From Planococcus citri (Eukaryota > Arthropoda > Insecta > Hemiptera > Pseudococcidae): DNA of 64,000 nt. Numbering within the stretch: the first letter of the stretch is position 1; each line of letters opens with the position of its first letter. The stretch lies in assembly GCF_950023065.1 (NCBI RefSeq), contig NC_088681.1, forward strand, positions 53,850,836-53,914,835. The letters are read 5' to 3'. The notes under the pieces are model-generated. The model saw nothing but the letters and a program-made list of their open reading frames with translations. It searched no databases and was not told the origin of the DNA. The position numbers and the translations under genes were made by a program. Below, one piece after another: positions 13,594 to 25,269 of the stretch.

Positions 13594-14897
13594 CACTATG
13601 GGCCAGGAGACCCCCTAAAACGTCTGTAATTCAATATTTTATCCCAGTATAGATATATATAAGAAAAAAATCATTGATCCTTATGTTTTTGAGGTCGTAG
13701 AATCCGAATTTGGCAAAAAAAAAATTCGTCGGGTGGGGGGGTGAGGCGTTAGAGGGGGGAGAAATGAAAAATTTGTGCATATCAACGTGCGATAAATCGA
13801 TATGTATGTTTTTGAGGTCGTAGAATCCGAATTTGGTAATATTTTTTTGGTGGGGTGGAGGGGTGAGGTGTTAGAAGGGGGAGAAATGAAAATTGCTTTT
13901 TCCAAAATTAATTTTTCAAAGTGACCGTTTTTTACATGACGTTGATTTTCGTGTTTCTATGAAAATTATCGAATACCGTCGAGTTCCGCGTACTTTTCGA
14001 CTTGGACAGGTTCAGTAGTATGTGCGGAATAGGAATGCATGATTTTTGGGTGCCCCCAGGTGCCCCGAGGTTTTTTATGTTATTTTTAGTTTTCAAAAAT
14101 ACATAATTTTGATGAAAATCGCTCTAAACTCACACACGTGAATTTTTCTCTTCCCGCCAAATACACGCTTCATCCCCCCACACCCCTCAAAAAAAATAAT
14201 CGATTGTACCACCTCAAAATGAAAAATTTGAACATATCAGCGTTCGATACATCGAAATGTATGTTTTAAGGTCATGATATCAGAATTTGATTATATTTTT
14301 CTTGAGGGGTGTAGGGGGGATGAAGCGTGTATTTGGCGGGAAGAGAAAAATTCACGTGTGTGAGTTTGGAGCGATTTTCATCAAAATTATGTATTTTTGA
14401 AAACTGAAAATATCATAAAAAACCTAGGGGCACCTGGGGGCACCCAATAATCATGCATTCCTATTCCGCACATACTACTGAACCTGTCCAAGTCGAAAAG
14501 TACGCGGAACTCGACGGTATTCGATAATTTTCATAGAAACACGAAAATCAACGTCATGTAAAAAACGGTCACTTTGAAAAATTAATTTTGGAAAAAGCAA
14601 TTTTCATTTCTCCCCCTTCTAACACCTCACCCCTCCACCCCACCAAAAAAATATTACCAAATTCGGATTCTACGACCTCAAAAACATACATATCGATGTA
14701 TCGAACGTTGATATGCTCAAATTTTTCATTTCTCCCCCTCCTACGCCTCACCCCCCCACTCGACGAAATTTTTTTTTGCCAAATTCGGATTCTACGACCT
14801 CAAAAACATAAAGATCAATGATTTTTTCTTATATATATCTATACTGGGTTAAAATATTGAATTACAGGCGTTTTAGGGGGTCTCCTGGCCCATAGTA
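13594..14897. mobile_element. Foldback transposon, 1304 bp, CACTATG ends
   Basis: Two arms of about 611 bp (13594-14204 and 14287-14897) are near-perfect inverted copies around a spacer of about 80 bp. The left end reads CACTATGGGCCAGGAGACCC. The right end, read inward, is TACTATGGGCCAGGAGACCC. Each arm holds a tandem pair of a module of about 120 bp beginning TTTTTGAGGTCGTAGAATCC (near 13685 and 13806 on the left), and a worn third copy lies in the spacer. There is no transposase, so the element is non-autonomous. The CACTATG heptamer plus a 5-bp duplication is a combination known from the Transib/RAG-like superfamily. I see no convincing nonamer. Minus-strand frames at 13681-13905 and the plus-strand frame at 14588-14821 are mirror images of the same repeat. 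Confidence 0.88.
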
Positions 14898-14902
14898 AAT
14901 CG
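14898..14902 (+). repeat. Right target-site duplication AATCG
   Basis: An exact match to 13589-13593, immediately after the right end of the foldback element. Confidence 0.65.
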
Positions 14903-15500
14903 TGCACGAACGATAATCATGATGCATGAATCGTTCACGAACGATAATCATGATGCATGAGTCGTTCACGAACGATAATTATGATGAACGAATCGTTCGC
15001 GAACGATAATCATGACGAACGAATCTTTTGCGAACGATAATCATGATGCATGAATCGTTTGCGAACGATAATTATGACGAACGAATCGTTTGAGAACAAT
15101 AATCATGGTGAACGAATCGTTCGCGAACGATAATTATGATGAACGAATCGTTCGCGAACGATAATTATGATGAACGAATCGTTCGCGAACAATAATCATG
15201 ATGCATGAATCGTTCACGAACGATAATCATGATGCATGAGTCGTTTGCGAACGATAATTATGATGAACGAATCGTTTGCGAACAATAATCATGGTGAACG
15301 AATCGTTCGCGAACGATAATTATGATGAACGAATCCGTTCGCGAACGATAATTATGATGAACGAATTGTTCGCGAACGATAATCATGATGCATGAATCGT
15401 TCGCGAACAATAATCATGATGCATGAATCGTTCGCGAACGATAATTATGACGAACGAATCGATCGCGAACAATAATCATGGTGAACGAATCGTTCGTGAA
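14903..15500 (+). repeat. 30-bp tandem array with TCGTTCGCGAACGA dyad
   Basis: About 20 contiguous units of about 30 bp, each made of GAATCGTTCGCGAACGATAA plus TYATGATGCAT or TYATGATGAAC. Variant cores include TTCACGAA, TTTGCGAA and TTCGCGAACA. These differ from the perfect palindrome mostly by C-to-T or G-to-A at CpG. Confidence 0.88.
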
Positions 15501-17215
15501 TGATTGAAAAATATTTTTTTTGTTTTGAATCGTTCACAAACGGTGGCAATGATGAACAAACCGTTCGCGACTGATCGAAATATAATTTCTTTTTTGAATC
15601 GTTCGCAAACGACAATTATGACGAACGAATCGTTCACGACTGCTCGAAATGAAATTTCTGCTTTGAATCGTTCGCGAACGACAATCATGCCGAATGATCC
15701 GTTTGCAACATTGCAACTGACTAGAATTAATATCATTGTTGGATTATTTGAGAACGACCGTGACAAAGAGCAATTCTTGACCGATTGAAACAATTTTTTT
15801 TGCTCTGAATCGTTTGCGAACGACAGTTATAATGAATGAATCGTTAATCATGCACGACTATCGAATGAATCTTATGGCTGAATTATTTGAGAATTGAAGG
15901 AATGAAAAATAAATCATACATGACTGAGTGAAAACGAATTTTCTCATTATAATCGTTCGCGAACGACAATTATGATGAACGAATCGTTCGCGACCGATTG
16001 AAATGAATCACATGGTTGATTGGTAGAACAGTTTGAGAACGACCACAAACAACAGTAGTGATGGAAAAATTTGTTTGTGACTGATTGAAATCAATTTCCT
16101 GTTTTGAATCGTTCGCGAACGACTGTGATGATGAACGAATCGTTCGCGACTGATTGAAACAAATCACATGGTTCAACTGTTTGAGAACGACTATAGTGAT
16201 GAGGAATTTTTTTCAAGACCAATTGAAATCAATTTTCTGCTTTGAATCGTTCGCGACTGATTGAAATGAATCACTTTGATTGAATTGTTTGAGAATGACA
16301 GTAAACAGAGACTAAAGTGAAAAACTAAATATGTTCAAGTAATACGCGACATGACTGTGACTGATTTAAATGAATTATTCTCTGCTCAAAATCGTTCGTA
16401 AACGACATCGAAGATGAACGAATCGTTCGTGAACGACACCGAAGATGAACGAATCGTTCACGACTGATTGAAATGAATCTCTGAGGTGAATCACTCGTGA
16501 TTATAATAATCAACAGTTACAAACAAATCGTTCGCGACTGATTCAAATGCAATTTCTGTTCTGAATCGTTCGCGAACGACAGTAATAATGAACGAATCAG
16601 TCGCGACTAACTGAAATCAATCTCTTAAACGATTCATTCATCAACGACAGAGTAGTAATCACGAACAAGTCGTTCACAACTAAACAAGTCGATTCTCTCA
16701 TTTTGAATCATTCGCGAACGACAATAATTATGAGTAAATCGTTCACAAATCATTGAATTGAATCTTTTGACTGATCTATTTTTGAATTTCAGTAACTACG
16801 AACAAATCGTTCATGATTGATTGAAAATGAACTTTCAGTTTTAAATCATTCACGAACGACACTACAGGTGATCTCTCATCTTGAATCATTCGCGAACGAC
16901 AAAAATTATGAATGAATCGTTCACAAATCGTTTTCAGTAACTAAGAATAAATCATTTATGATTGATTGAAAATGAACTTTCAGTTTTAAATCATTCACGA
17001 ACGATACTACAGGTTATCTCTCATTTTGAATCATTCACGAACGACAAAAATTATGAATGAATCGTTCATAAATCGTTGAATCGAATCTTTTGACATATCT
17101 GTATGTGAATTTCAGTAACTACGATCAAATAACAAATCGTTCATGACTGATTGAAATGAACTGTCAGTTTTGAATCATTCACGAACGACACTACGGGTGA
17201 ACGAATCTATCACGA
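15501..17215 (+). repeat. Diverged continuation of the palindrome array
   Basis: Units become longer and more diverged, typically a palindrome, GACTGATTGAAAT and an A/T-rich linker. Near 16810-17180 there is a local repeat of roughly 150 bp marked by AATCATTCACGAACGACA and TTCAGTAACTA. Long frames on both strands (for example 15476-15793 minus and 15504-15788 plus) overlap each other over the repeat and are not genes. Confidence 0.75.
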
Positions 17216-18330
17216 TATCACAACTAATTTTGTCTTTCAAAAATAGAAATTTTTCAAAAACTTGAATTTTCTTGAAACGTTCCATTAAAATGAAAAACCA
17301 CCAACATGAAAAAATTCTTCATAAAAAAAATTAATAAAATATGAAACTTCAGAACAGCCTTTTTACTTTGCAAAATCGAATGCCCATTCGCAATATTCGC
17401 CTCCGTAAAAATCCCCCTTTTTTTAACTTAATCGTTGAACGAAGAATAGAAAAAAAAATAAAAAAGAATTCAAAACCAAGCCTCACACGCAATCACACGA
17501 CAACAACGCTATACCGAATCGAAACACAAAATTTCATTTATCGCATAAATTCGGCACCTAATTCCGATGAAGACGGTTATTTCCTTGATGAGTTATGAGC
17601 AAAGCTCAAGAGAGAGACTCTAAACCGGCATCGGCACATTTACCCAATAATTTTCTTCGCTGTAAAGTTGTGATAAAATCAATTGGAATAAGACCGTTGG
17701 TCGTTACGAGCCAAACCGAGGAATAATTTTCTAAAAAGCGGATATTGCGGAAAAGCTACGCATCAGAAAGAATATTGTAAATTTCAAGACGTAGCCGGGT
17801 TCGGGGGGAAATGCGCATTAGTAGACCGACCAAGCAGTTCGAGTTAAGTTAAGGGTATCGCAAGGTGGATGTAAAAAGCAGCAACGCGTTATCTAGACAG
17901 AAAGGACGAATAATACAGACGTCCACTATTGCTATACGACAACAACAGCATCACTAACAATAACAAATTCTGTATACAAAACTATACTTTACTTACAGTA
18001 CGACGAGTAGATTTTTAAAAACGTCATGCACACTACGACGGATGCTTTCACAGTCAAATTTTCCCTATACAATTTAACTTCATATAACAAAAAGAAGAAC
18101 TTGATTTATCAAGAAAACTACTCAAAACTGCGCTTTGAAATGGGTCAGAAAAGAAAAGAATCAACGGAGCAGTAAAAGGAGACGAAATTCGAAAGTATAT
18201 CAGCTGATTTTTTTTTTTTGCTGTTTAGTATTCATTTCAAGCGAAAATTTGGAGAAAAATATCAATTTTCAAACCAAAGGGTACGATTTTTTTCAACACA
18301 AAGTACTAGTAGAACGTTAAGAGGGAGGGT
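17216..18330. other. Non-repetitive island, no gene recognised
   Basis: Mixed-composition sequence. The plus-strand frames at 17341-17598 and 18135-18320 are short, basic and without motifs. I see no transposon end or RNA gene. Confidence 0.4.
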
Positions 18331-18920
18331 ATAGTTTCTGACTTTTAGCTTATGGACAAATTTTGGGTCTTTGACGACTCAAATTCCCATTTTTCTAAGA
18401 GCATAAAACTTGAAAAAAAATGTAATTTTTTTTTTTTGATGATGACAAGTTGACTCTTTTTTTTCAATTGGCACGAATAGTTGTACCTTGCCCAAAAGTA
18501 ATCTCCAGAATTCGAATTTCAACGTTCCTTGACATTTTGGAGCCTCCAGCGTGATTTTCGACTTCTCCAAGGTTTTAAAATTTTCTTCAGAGGAGGTAAA
18601 AATCAAATTGGGCAGCCAAAAATCGAGTTGTGGCCCATTTTCAACATGATTAGATAGAGTTTACATAAAAAATCAAAACGTCTCCATTCATAGGGAAATT
18701 GTTCAAATTTGTCTAATCCCCCTCCCCCTCCCCCTCCCATCAAAAGTTCACCATTTCTGGGCATGTCAAAGCTTTCGGAGCTATTTTCGATTTTTCCAGA
18801 AATTACAAATTTCACTGCAAGACTTCAGAATTAATTTGGGCAGCTAAAAATGGAGTTAGCTTACCTCGAAATGTTCTCTTGTCAGATCATCCCCCCCCCC
18901 TCTAATATAGGTATCTGAAA
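18331..18920. repeat. A/T-rich block with CCTCCAGCG-type words
   Basis: The block contains GAGCCTCCAGCGTGATTTT near 18540, a purine/pyrimidine stretch of C blocks near 18718-18738 and a run of 10 C at 18891-18900. The same GCCTCCAGCGA word recurs near 40984 and 45147, which points to a dispersed, decayed repeat family. Confidence 0.5.
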
Positions 18921-21040
18921 TTCTATTAACCTGGTTATTCTCTAAGAATGGTGAAAAAATCTGGTTCATTTTCAATTCATCTTCATATTATCTTCACCAA
19001 GTACTCTATCAGCGCTTTTTTTTTACATTTCTCATCCATATTTAAATTCAAATTGTCCTACGCTTCACCATTTCGCAATTTTTTTCATCGTTTCGTACAA
19101 ATTCCTAGCTTCTAACCTGCCTCTCCCTCTTCTCCATTCATTTCAACTTCTTTCTCTCATAATCTCATTTCAAGACATCGAAACCATGCTAGACTTCCCT
19201 TTCACGTCCAGTTTGGCGAAAACGTACCTCATACCTCTTGATAAATAATTCGCTTGGTAAAACTTCGTTCGTTCGTTCGTTTTCATCGTTTTTTTCCCTC
19301 TTTCTCGACTGCAGAAAAAAAAATAAAAAGGAAGACGAAGCGAACAGAAGACAACCAAATATAAAAGGAATACTTCTAAAAGACGATGAGAGGATAGCTC
19401 TTGAATAAAACACCTTCATCCGCAATTCAATAAAACTCAAATCTAGTACGAGCGTTAGCTCAACGATTCGACTAAAAGAAAGAGTAGCTAGGTACCTACC
19501 TACCCAGCAACCTACATAATGTATAGTCTACGTACATAGGTATAAATAATATTGCGAATCAACACAGTAGAGCGTGGAAAAAAAAGAAAAGAGAACCCGG
19601 TTAAAATTAGCTTTTGTATAACGCCAAAATGTTACGAGGATTGAGATACGTTTTGTATGCGAAGAGTTTGAAAAAGGCCGCATGCACGAAGAGCATTTGT
19701 TTGCGTAAAAGAGGACAGGCGAGGTCGAGGGGGTAGGAAACTTCGCCTTTTGCGAGACACGTTTTATAGTATACGTAGTGCGTACACGACGACTATACGT
19801 ATAGAGTTGGTGGGAAAAAAAATTCCATTCGCTGAGGCCGCAATTTCGTTCCACTGCGCCGGCAATTTCCTGCGGCTCCGGCTGCGTGTCTCTCCATCCT
19901 CTAATCTCTTCTCACACACAGTGGCTATGGCGCTGCCGGTTCCTTCTTCTTCTTCTTCTTCATCATCATCAACTCGTACATACACATATACGATTACACA
20001 GAGAGAGCCAAGCCTCGAGGTCCTAATTAATCGATAAATTCCATATACTACGTGTAAAATTCTAGACGTACACGACTACACGAGGAGTCGAGGATGACGA
20101 TGGAGGTTGCTGCGGTGCGGTGGTATCTTCCTGCCCGCAGATACACATGATATTGTGCTGTGATGCCCATGTATATACCCGCAGCTTCCTCGTGATATTC
20201 CATTTCATTGTTTACACATGCAAACGATCGAGCAAACAAAAACAGCCAACCAGTTACAAGATACTACAGAGGAACTTTTACTTTCGGTGGCGTTATGATA
20301 ACGTCATCGTTATCAACACTGTGTATAACAGAGATGAGTGTCTAATGTCTATCTCTCTGTGTACTTTCCTTTAGAATATGCACAGTTAGCATCCCTCCTG
20401 GTCTTCTCCGCTCCTGAGCCACTACATTTCTCCATTCTTTGTAGCATGTACGTAATATGTACACCAGATATTGTTGTATACCTATACAGAGTGCTTTGAG
20501 CACATGCATATGCAGATATGCTTAATAATAACCATAGTAATATACATGTGCTCGAATGTATGTACGTAGACGTACGTTTCGCCTGCCTCTCTTACGTAAT
20601 TTCAAAACGTAAACGCATATTTTTTCATTATTCTTTCTCATGCATTTGAATCTGGGCCATAGGGACACAGGTTGACTCTCTCGTTAGTATGACAACAAAA
20701 TACACAACACCGCACCACACCTCTTCATCCATTGTTTTCAATCTCTAAGTAAACTCGCGATTATACGTACTCGTAAGAAGGAACGAAATAAGAAATAGGT
20801 ACATACAATGTGGTGCAGAGCAACGCTTCAAACACTTCAAGTCATCGGTCCCCTTCACACTTCTTTGAGTAAAGCGACAAAATCTGCAGTCTACGATGTT
20901 TCCTCTATCTTCTTCTGCTCTCTTACCCTTTTATCTTCACAGAGTTGTGAAATCAAAACATTGGAAATGAATTCAGCGAATTAGCAGCTACTTTACAGAT
21001 AGAGAAAAATATAGATTTTTCAAATAGATTAACCAAGGTG
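18921..21040. other. Non-repetitive island with TTC/ATC microsatellite
   Basis: It contains a TTC run passing into ATC at 19943-19972, a TTCG run near 19267-19281 and TAGGTACCTACC words near 19490-19503. A G/C-rich patch near 19820-19945 contains CACACAGTGGCTATGGCGCT. Frames on both strands (19750-20037 plus, 19764-19985 minus) overlap across the microsatellite and show no domain. Around 20440-20580 there are many short self-complementary words (GTACGTAGACGTAC). Confidence 0.4.
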
Positions 21041-23487
21041 TCTGACAAACGAAGCACCAAAAACAGGACTTACAGCAATTTTGTTTTCAAATTATTCGCC
21101 TTTTTTGGAGGGGGGGGGGGTGGGAGGAGGCGGGAATCTATCCTAGGAATACATTTTCAGGCCAGGTTATAATTTTTCCATTTTTTGAAAAACACAAAAC
21201 AAACAAGAAAAAAATTCAAAATTCTGAAAAAAGTTTAAAAAACACTGAAAATTTCAAAATTTGATAAAAAGAATGGGAAAAAAAACTTCAGACAAGGAAT
21301 ATTTTCAACTGATTTTCAGAAGATGGAGGGAGGGGGGGGTTGTCCAATTTTTTTCCTATTAAAAAACAGAAAAAAATTCAAAATTCTGAAAAAAGGTAAA
21401 AATAAACTAAAAAAAGTTTCAAAATTTGAAATAAAAAATGGGAAAAAACAAAACTTTTGACAAGGAATATTTTCAACTGTTTTTCAGGAGATGGGGAGGG
21501 GGGGAATGTCCAAATTCTGTCATTTTCAAAGACGACTATAGAAACAAAACTAAAAATTAAGATTTGAAAACAAGGAAGAAAAACTGGAAAATTTGAAAGT
21601 ACCCACTTGTATGATTTCACAAAATGAAAAAAACAGAACATTTTGCAAATTTGGTAAAAAGTCACGGGATAAAGCTGAGGTTGCTGCTCTGTTGGAAATA
21701 TTTTTCGTGATGAGAGATGCGAGGTGCAGGGTGTTCCAAAAGGCTTAGAGGGGACCTTCATCAAAAAAATCGAAGCTCAATATTAACGTTCAATAACTCC
21801 AAACAGACGTCAATCAATATATCACATCATGACATGTATCATTGTTTCAATTTGGAGTTTTGAAGAATTTCAAAACATAAAAATAAAAACTAGAGCTCTC
21901 AAAAATGTACTACATTATAGTAGATGTACATTCCAACTTATGCCAAAATTTGGTCCCGGAAATTGGATTGCAAATAACTGGAACGTGACCAGAAATTGGC
22001 CATTTGATTTATTTCATCAATTTTTACAATTTTTAGTCTATTTTGAAAAATTTAAAACTCCACAAGATTTTCAGTTTTTTTTTTTTTTAGGAAATTGATT
22101 TTTTTTAGAGCTGCTCCGGATCCTGGATCGCTTACAGTCATGCTCTGGCGAGAAAATTATCAAAATCAGAGGATGAGAGACTTACGAGATTTTCTGGTAA
22201 GTTTGATGATACCCATTTAGAAGCACTTTATTATCTAATTAAGTAATTATCTACAAGTCGAGAAAGTCGAGAAAAGCTCGACATTTTTTGAATTAAGCTG
22301 AAAAAATGGTGAGAAAAGGCTGAGATCAAAGAATTCAACGATACCATTATCCTAAAAAAATTTGATTTATAGGAAGGGAGCAAGGAGGCAAGGAGGTATG
22401 ATTTGAAAATGACAAAAATTCAAAATTATGTAATTCTGTAAGAAGAAAATAAGTAAATGGAAAATTTGAAAAGCTTGATCAAAAAAATGGAAAAACATGA
22501 AGTGTGAATTTCTAACAATTTTTTCAAGAAAGAGGACATTTTGATAATTTTGCCAGAAATGCAGGAATTTTACTAGAATTTTCCACCAGATTTATCAAGG
22601 GGTAAAGGGGGGGGGGGTCAAGTCAAAATTAATTGGGTGGGTCGTTATATTTTCAAAGAGAACTATAAAATGCGGAAAAAAGTCAAAATTCTGAAAGTAG
22701 GAAACAATCAATGAAAAATTTAAAAAATTTAAAGTAGCAAGACTTTTGAAAAAAAAACGTACAATCAGAATTTATTATGATAGAAGGAGGGAGGAATGCA
22801 AAAATTATTATACTTACAAAAAAATTAGAAAATACTAACGAAAAAATCCAAAATTTTGAAAAGAATCAATAGAAAATTTTCACGATTAAATACATACAAT
22901 AAAAAGAAACGGAAAACAGCAGAAAATTCGCAAGGGAGTGGCGAGGGGGAGTCACAATTTTTCGTATTCAAGAAAACTAATAGTAATAAAAAAAATTTTA
23001 AAAAAATAAAATTGGTGAGAAATTCAAAACTCTGTGAGAAAAGAATAACTGGAAAGTTTTCAAAATTTAGTAGTCTAACAATGTAAAAAAGCAAGACTTC
23101 GGCACTTTTAGCAAAAAAAAGTAGAACTTTTCAGGGCTTTGAAACTGATGGAAAAAATGAATACAAATTGCTCCAATGATATAGGTATTGAATTTTTCAA
23201 AAATTGAGTTGGTTAATATATTATTACTGAACTCAAATGACTCGAATCTTTTCCGAACCGATCTGGAGTAATTATAAAAAGTAGATAATGCTATGATTTG
23301 AAAAAAAAAAGTTCTTCAAGGTGATATCAAAAAATAAATTAAATTTTAAAAAAATCAAGATTTAAAAAAAAAGTTGATGAAATGAAGTCAGGAATGTGAA
23401 CTTGAAAAATGTTTTGAAATTCAAGGTCTTCCCCTATAAATTTTGAAAAAGATATGTAAATACATATGTTTGTCCGCATCCATTTTT

Positions 23488-23520
<33 letters not shown>

Positions 23521-23700
23521 AAGAAAACGACCATTCAAATCACCCTCTTGCTCATCTCCTCATCACCTTCGGAAAATATCGTATCGAATATTTCAAAATT
23601 TTCACTCTATCTCACTCATACAAATCATGAATAAGGACTTATCCAATTCGATTTAAAAAAAAAAAAAAATTCAAAAATTTGAGGGAAAAAAATCCACCCA
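21041..23700. repeat. A/T-rich decayed repeat block with poly(G) runs
   Basis: Words such as CAAAATTCTGAAAA and GGAGATGGGGAGGGGGGG recur near 21220, 21310, 21380, 21485 and 22680. Runs of 11 G lie at 21110-21120 and 22607-22617, and a run of 30 A lies at 23489-23518. A near-duplicate pair lies at about 21220-21335 and 21375-21500. No gene is visible. Confidence 0.6.
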
Positions 23701-25000
23701 GCAGACGTTTGATAGCTTAATACCCACGAAAGGAACACCACACCTCGTGATTATCACGGTCATGATCACCAAGATTACAGGTATAGCTTTTTTCAACAAA
23801 TAAATTGCAGGCTCGCAGTGATAAAACGACAGAACGATTTAAATATACGTTTACGTGTTACATATTTTCTCATTCGACGAGACCGTGACATTGATGAGCT
23901 TCGTTCTCTCCACGTCTCTCTGGCTCGCTATCTTTACACTCTTACTTCGGCTTTGTATATCTAATTTTTTGTTGGTTATTTTTGTTTTGTTATTTTAATG
24001 GTTTCTTTCAACTCGAAACTTCGAAATACTCGTAGATCTTTAACGAACAACGTTGTCGACATTTCAGCATGAATATCAAAGGATGTCTTTCAACGACAAC
24101 GACAGGACTACAGAACTGGCGATATACCTTTGAGAGCGAAATACCAACCAATACACGTCATCGTCACACGGACCTACCTGTACCTACCCCATACACAAAA
24201 GAGGAGAAGAAGAAGGTATGTGTGGATGGAATAGAGAGAAAAAAACCAAAGGTATTTCGTTCCTAATGGGTTTCTTTGTCGTACACGTTTAGCACACCAG
24301 GTCAGAATTTTTCGCAGTAAAACGAAATTATAATTACACAACGAGGAGACTAACGAAACACTCGTTTCAGACTTGAAAGCATTTTTAATTCAAGGATCGT
24401 CTATCCTTCTCCCTGCAGTCACTTCTCTGGCGAACGACAGTTGGCAGCAACACAAGCGTAAACAATTTTCCGTATCAAAGAATTAAAATTAACAGTAGAA
24501 TTTGTACCAAGTACGAAATTCGCAAGCATGATTCCTATATTTAGAATTATTTTTTCCTTCCCTTGACTTGTAAGTAAGCTAACAAAGTATGAACGACGAT
24601 TATTCGCGTTGGTTCATGGCTACGATAAAATATTCAATATGTATTATACCCTGTTCCTTTATTTTCGAGACTTTTAAAAAAAAAGATAACGAGTAGGATT
24701 TGAAAAGTTTTGTTGTTTTTCTTTCGTACTCGTATTGTTTCTAATTAAAATTTCACTTTGCCAAGTTTTTCGTTCCACTGAGAGAATAAAATTTCTTCAC
24801 CAGATATCGTGTATTGTACAACAATGCCGAGGATACTGAAATTTTCAAAGAAAAAAATCGTTTAATGTGTGTTAAAAAAAGGACTGAAAACGTTGAGCAA
24901 AAGTTCACATAGATCGATAATCTGAGGGCTCTTTTCATTTTCTTTCAAACTGGATAAATTTTTTTTTCATTGAAATTCGAGGGAAAAAATCTGATTAAAA
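23701..25000. other. Non-repetitive island, no gene recognised
   Basis: Mixed-composition sequence. Near 23753-23778 two adjacent dyads occur, CGTGATTATCACG followed by GGTCATGATCACC. The frame at 24069-24266 has no recognisable motif. Confidence 0.4.
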
Positions 25001-25269
25001 GAACGCCTGCTCGAATTACTTTCTTTGAGAGTAAAGCACGTATCAGCAAAGATTTTTTTTTTATAAAAGAGAGAAAAAAATAAACGAAAGGATTTTTAAA
25101 ATTTCTAGTTTTGCAAATGTTGAGTTTGAAATTGAATAAAGTAAAAACTAAAAACAAGGGACGTACTCAATTTTTTCTAAAAAAAATAACTTCACAGCCA
25201 AAAAAACGGCATTTTAATTGGGTATATAAATTTAATGCAAGAAAAACAAAACATTGGAATTAAAATCTA
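25001..25269. other. A/T-rich transition
   Basis: Low-complexity A/T sequence between the island and the following array. Nothing else is seen. Confidence 0.35.

Noticed and set aside
13601..13621. RSS-like nonamer 12 bases from the CACTATG heptamer
   Set aside because: The best match to an ACAAAAACC-type nonamer is only 5 of 9, no better than chance in A-rich DNA.
14903..15500. CRISPR-like 30-bp palindromic repeats
   Set aside because: There are no spacers; the linker is itself repeated. It is a tandem array.
15476..15793. Opposing frames of 105 and 94 codons over the palindrome array
   Set aside because: Both strands are open over the same self-complementary repeat, so the frames mirror each other.
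19750..20037. Plus-strand frame with Ser run
   Set aside because: The Ser run is a TTC/ATC microsatellite and the opposite strand gives a Glu run in the same place.
21727..21750. CAGGGTGTTCCAAAAGG as a transposon end
   Set aside because: No inverted partner was found within several kilobases.
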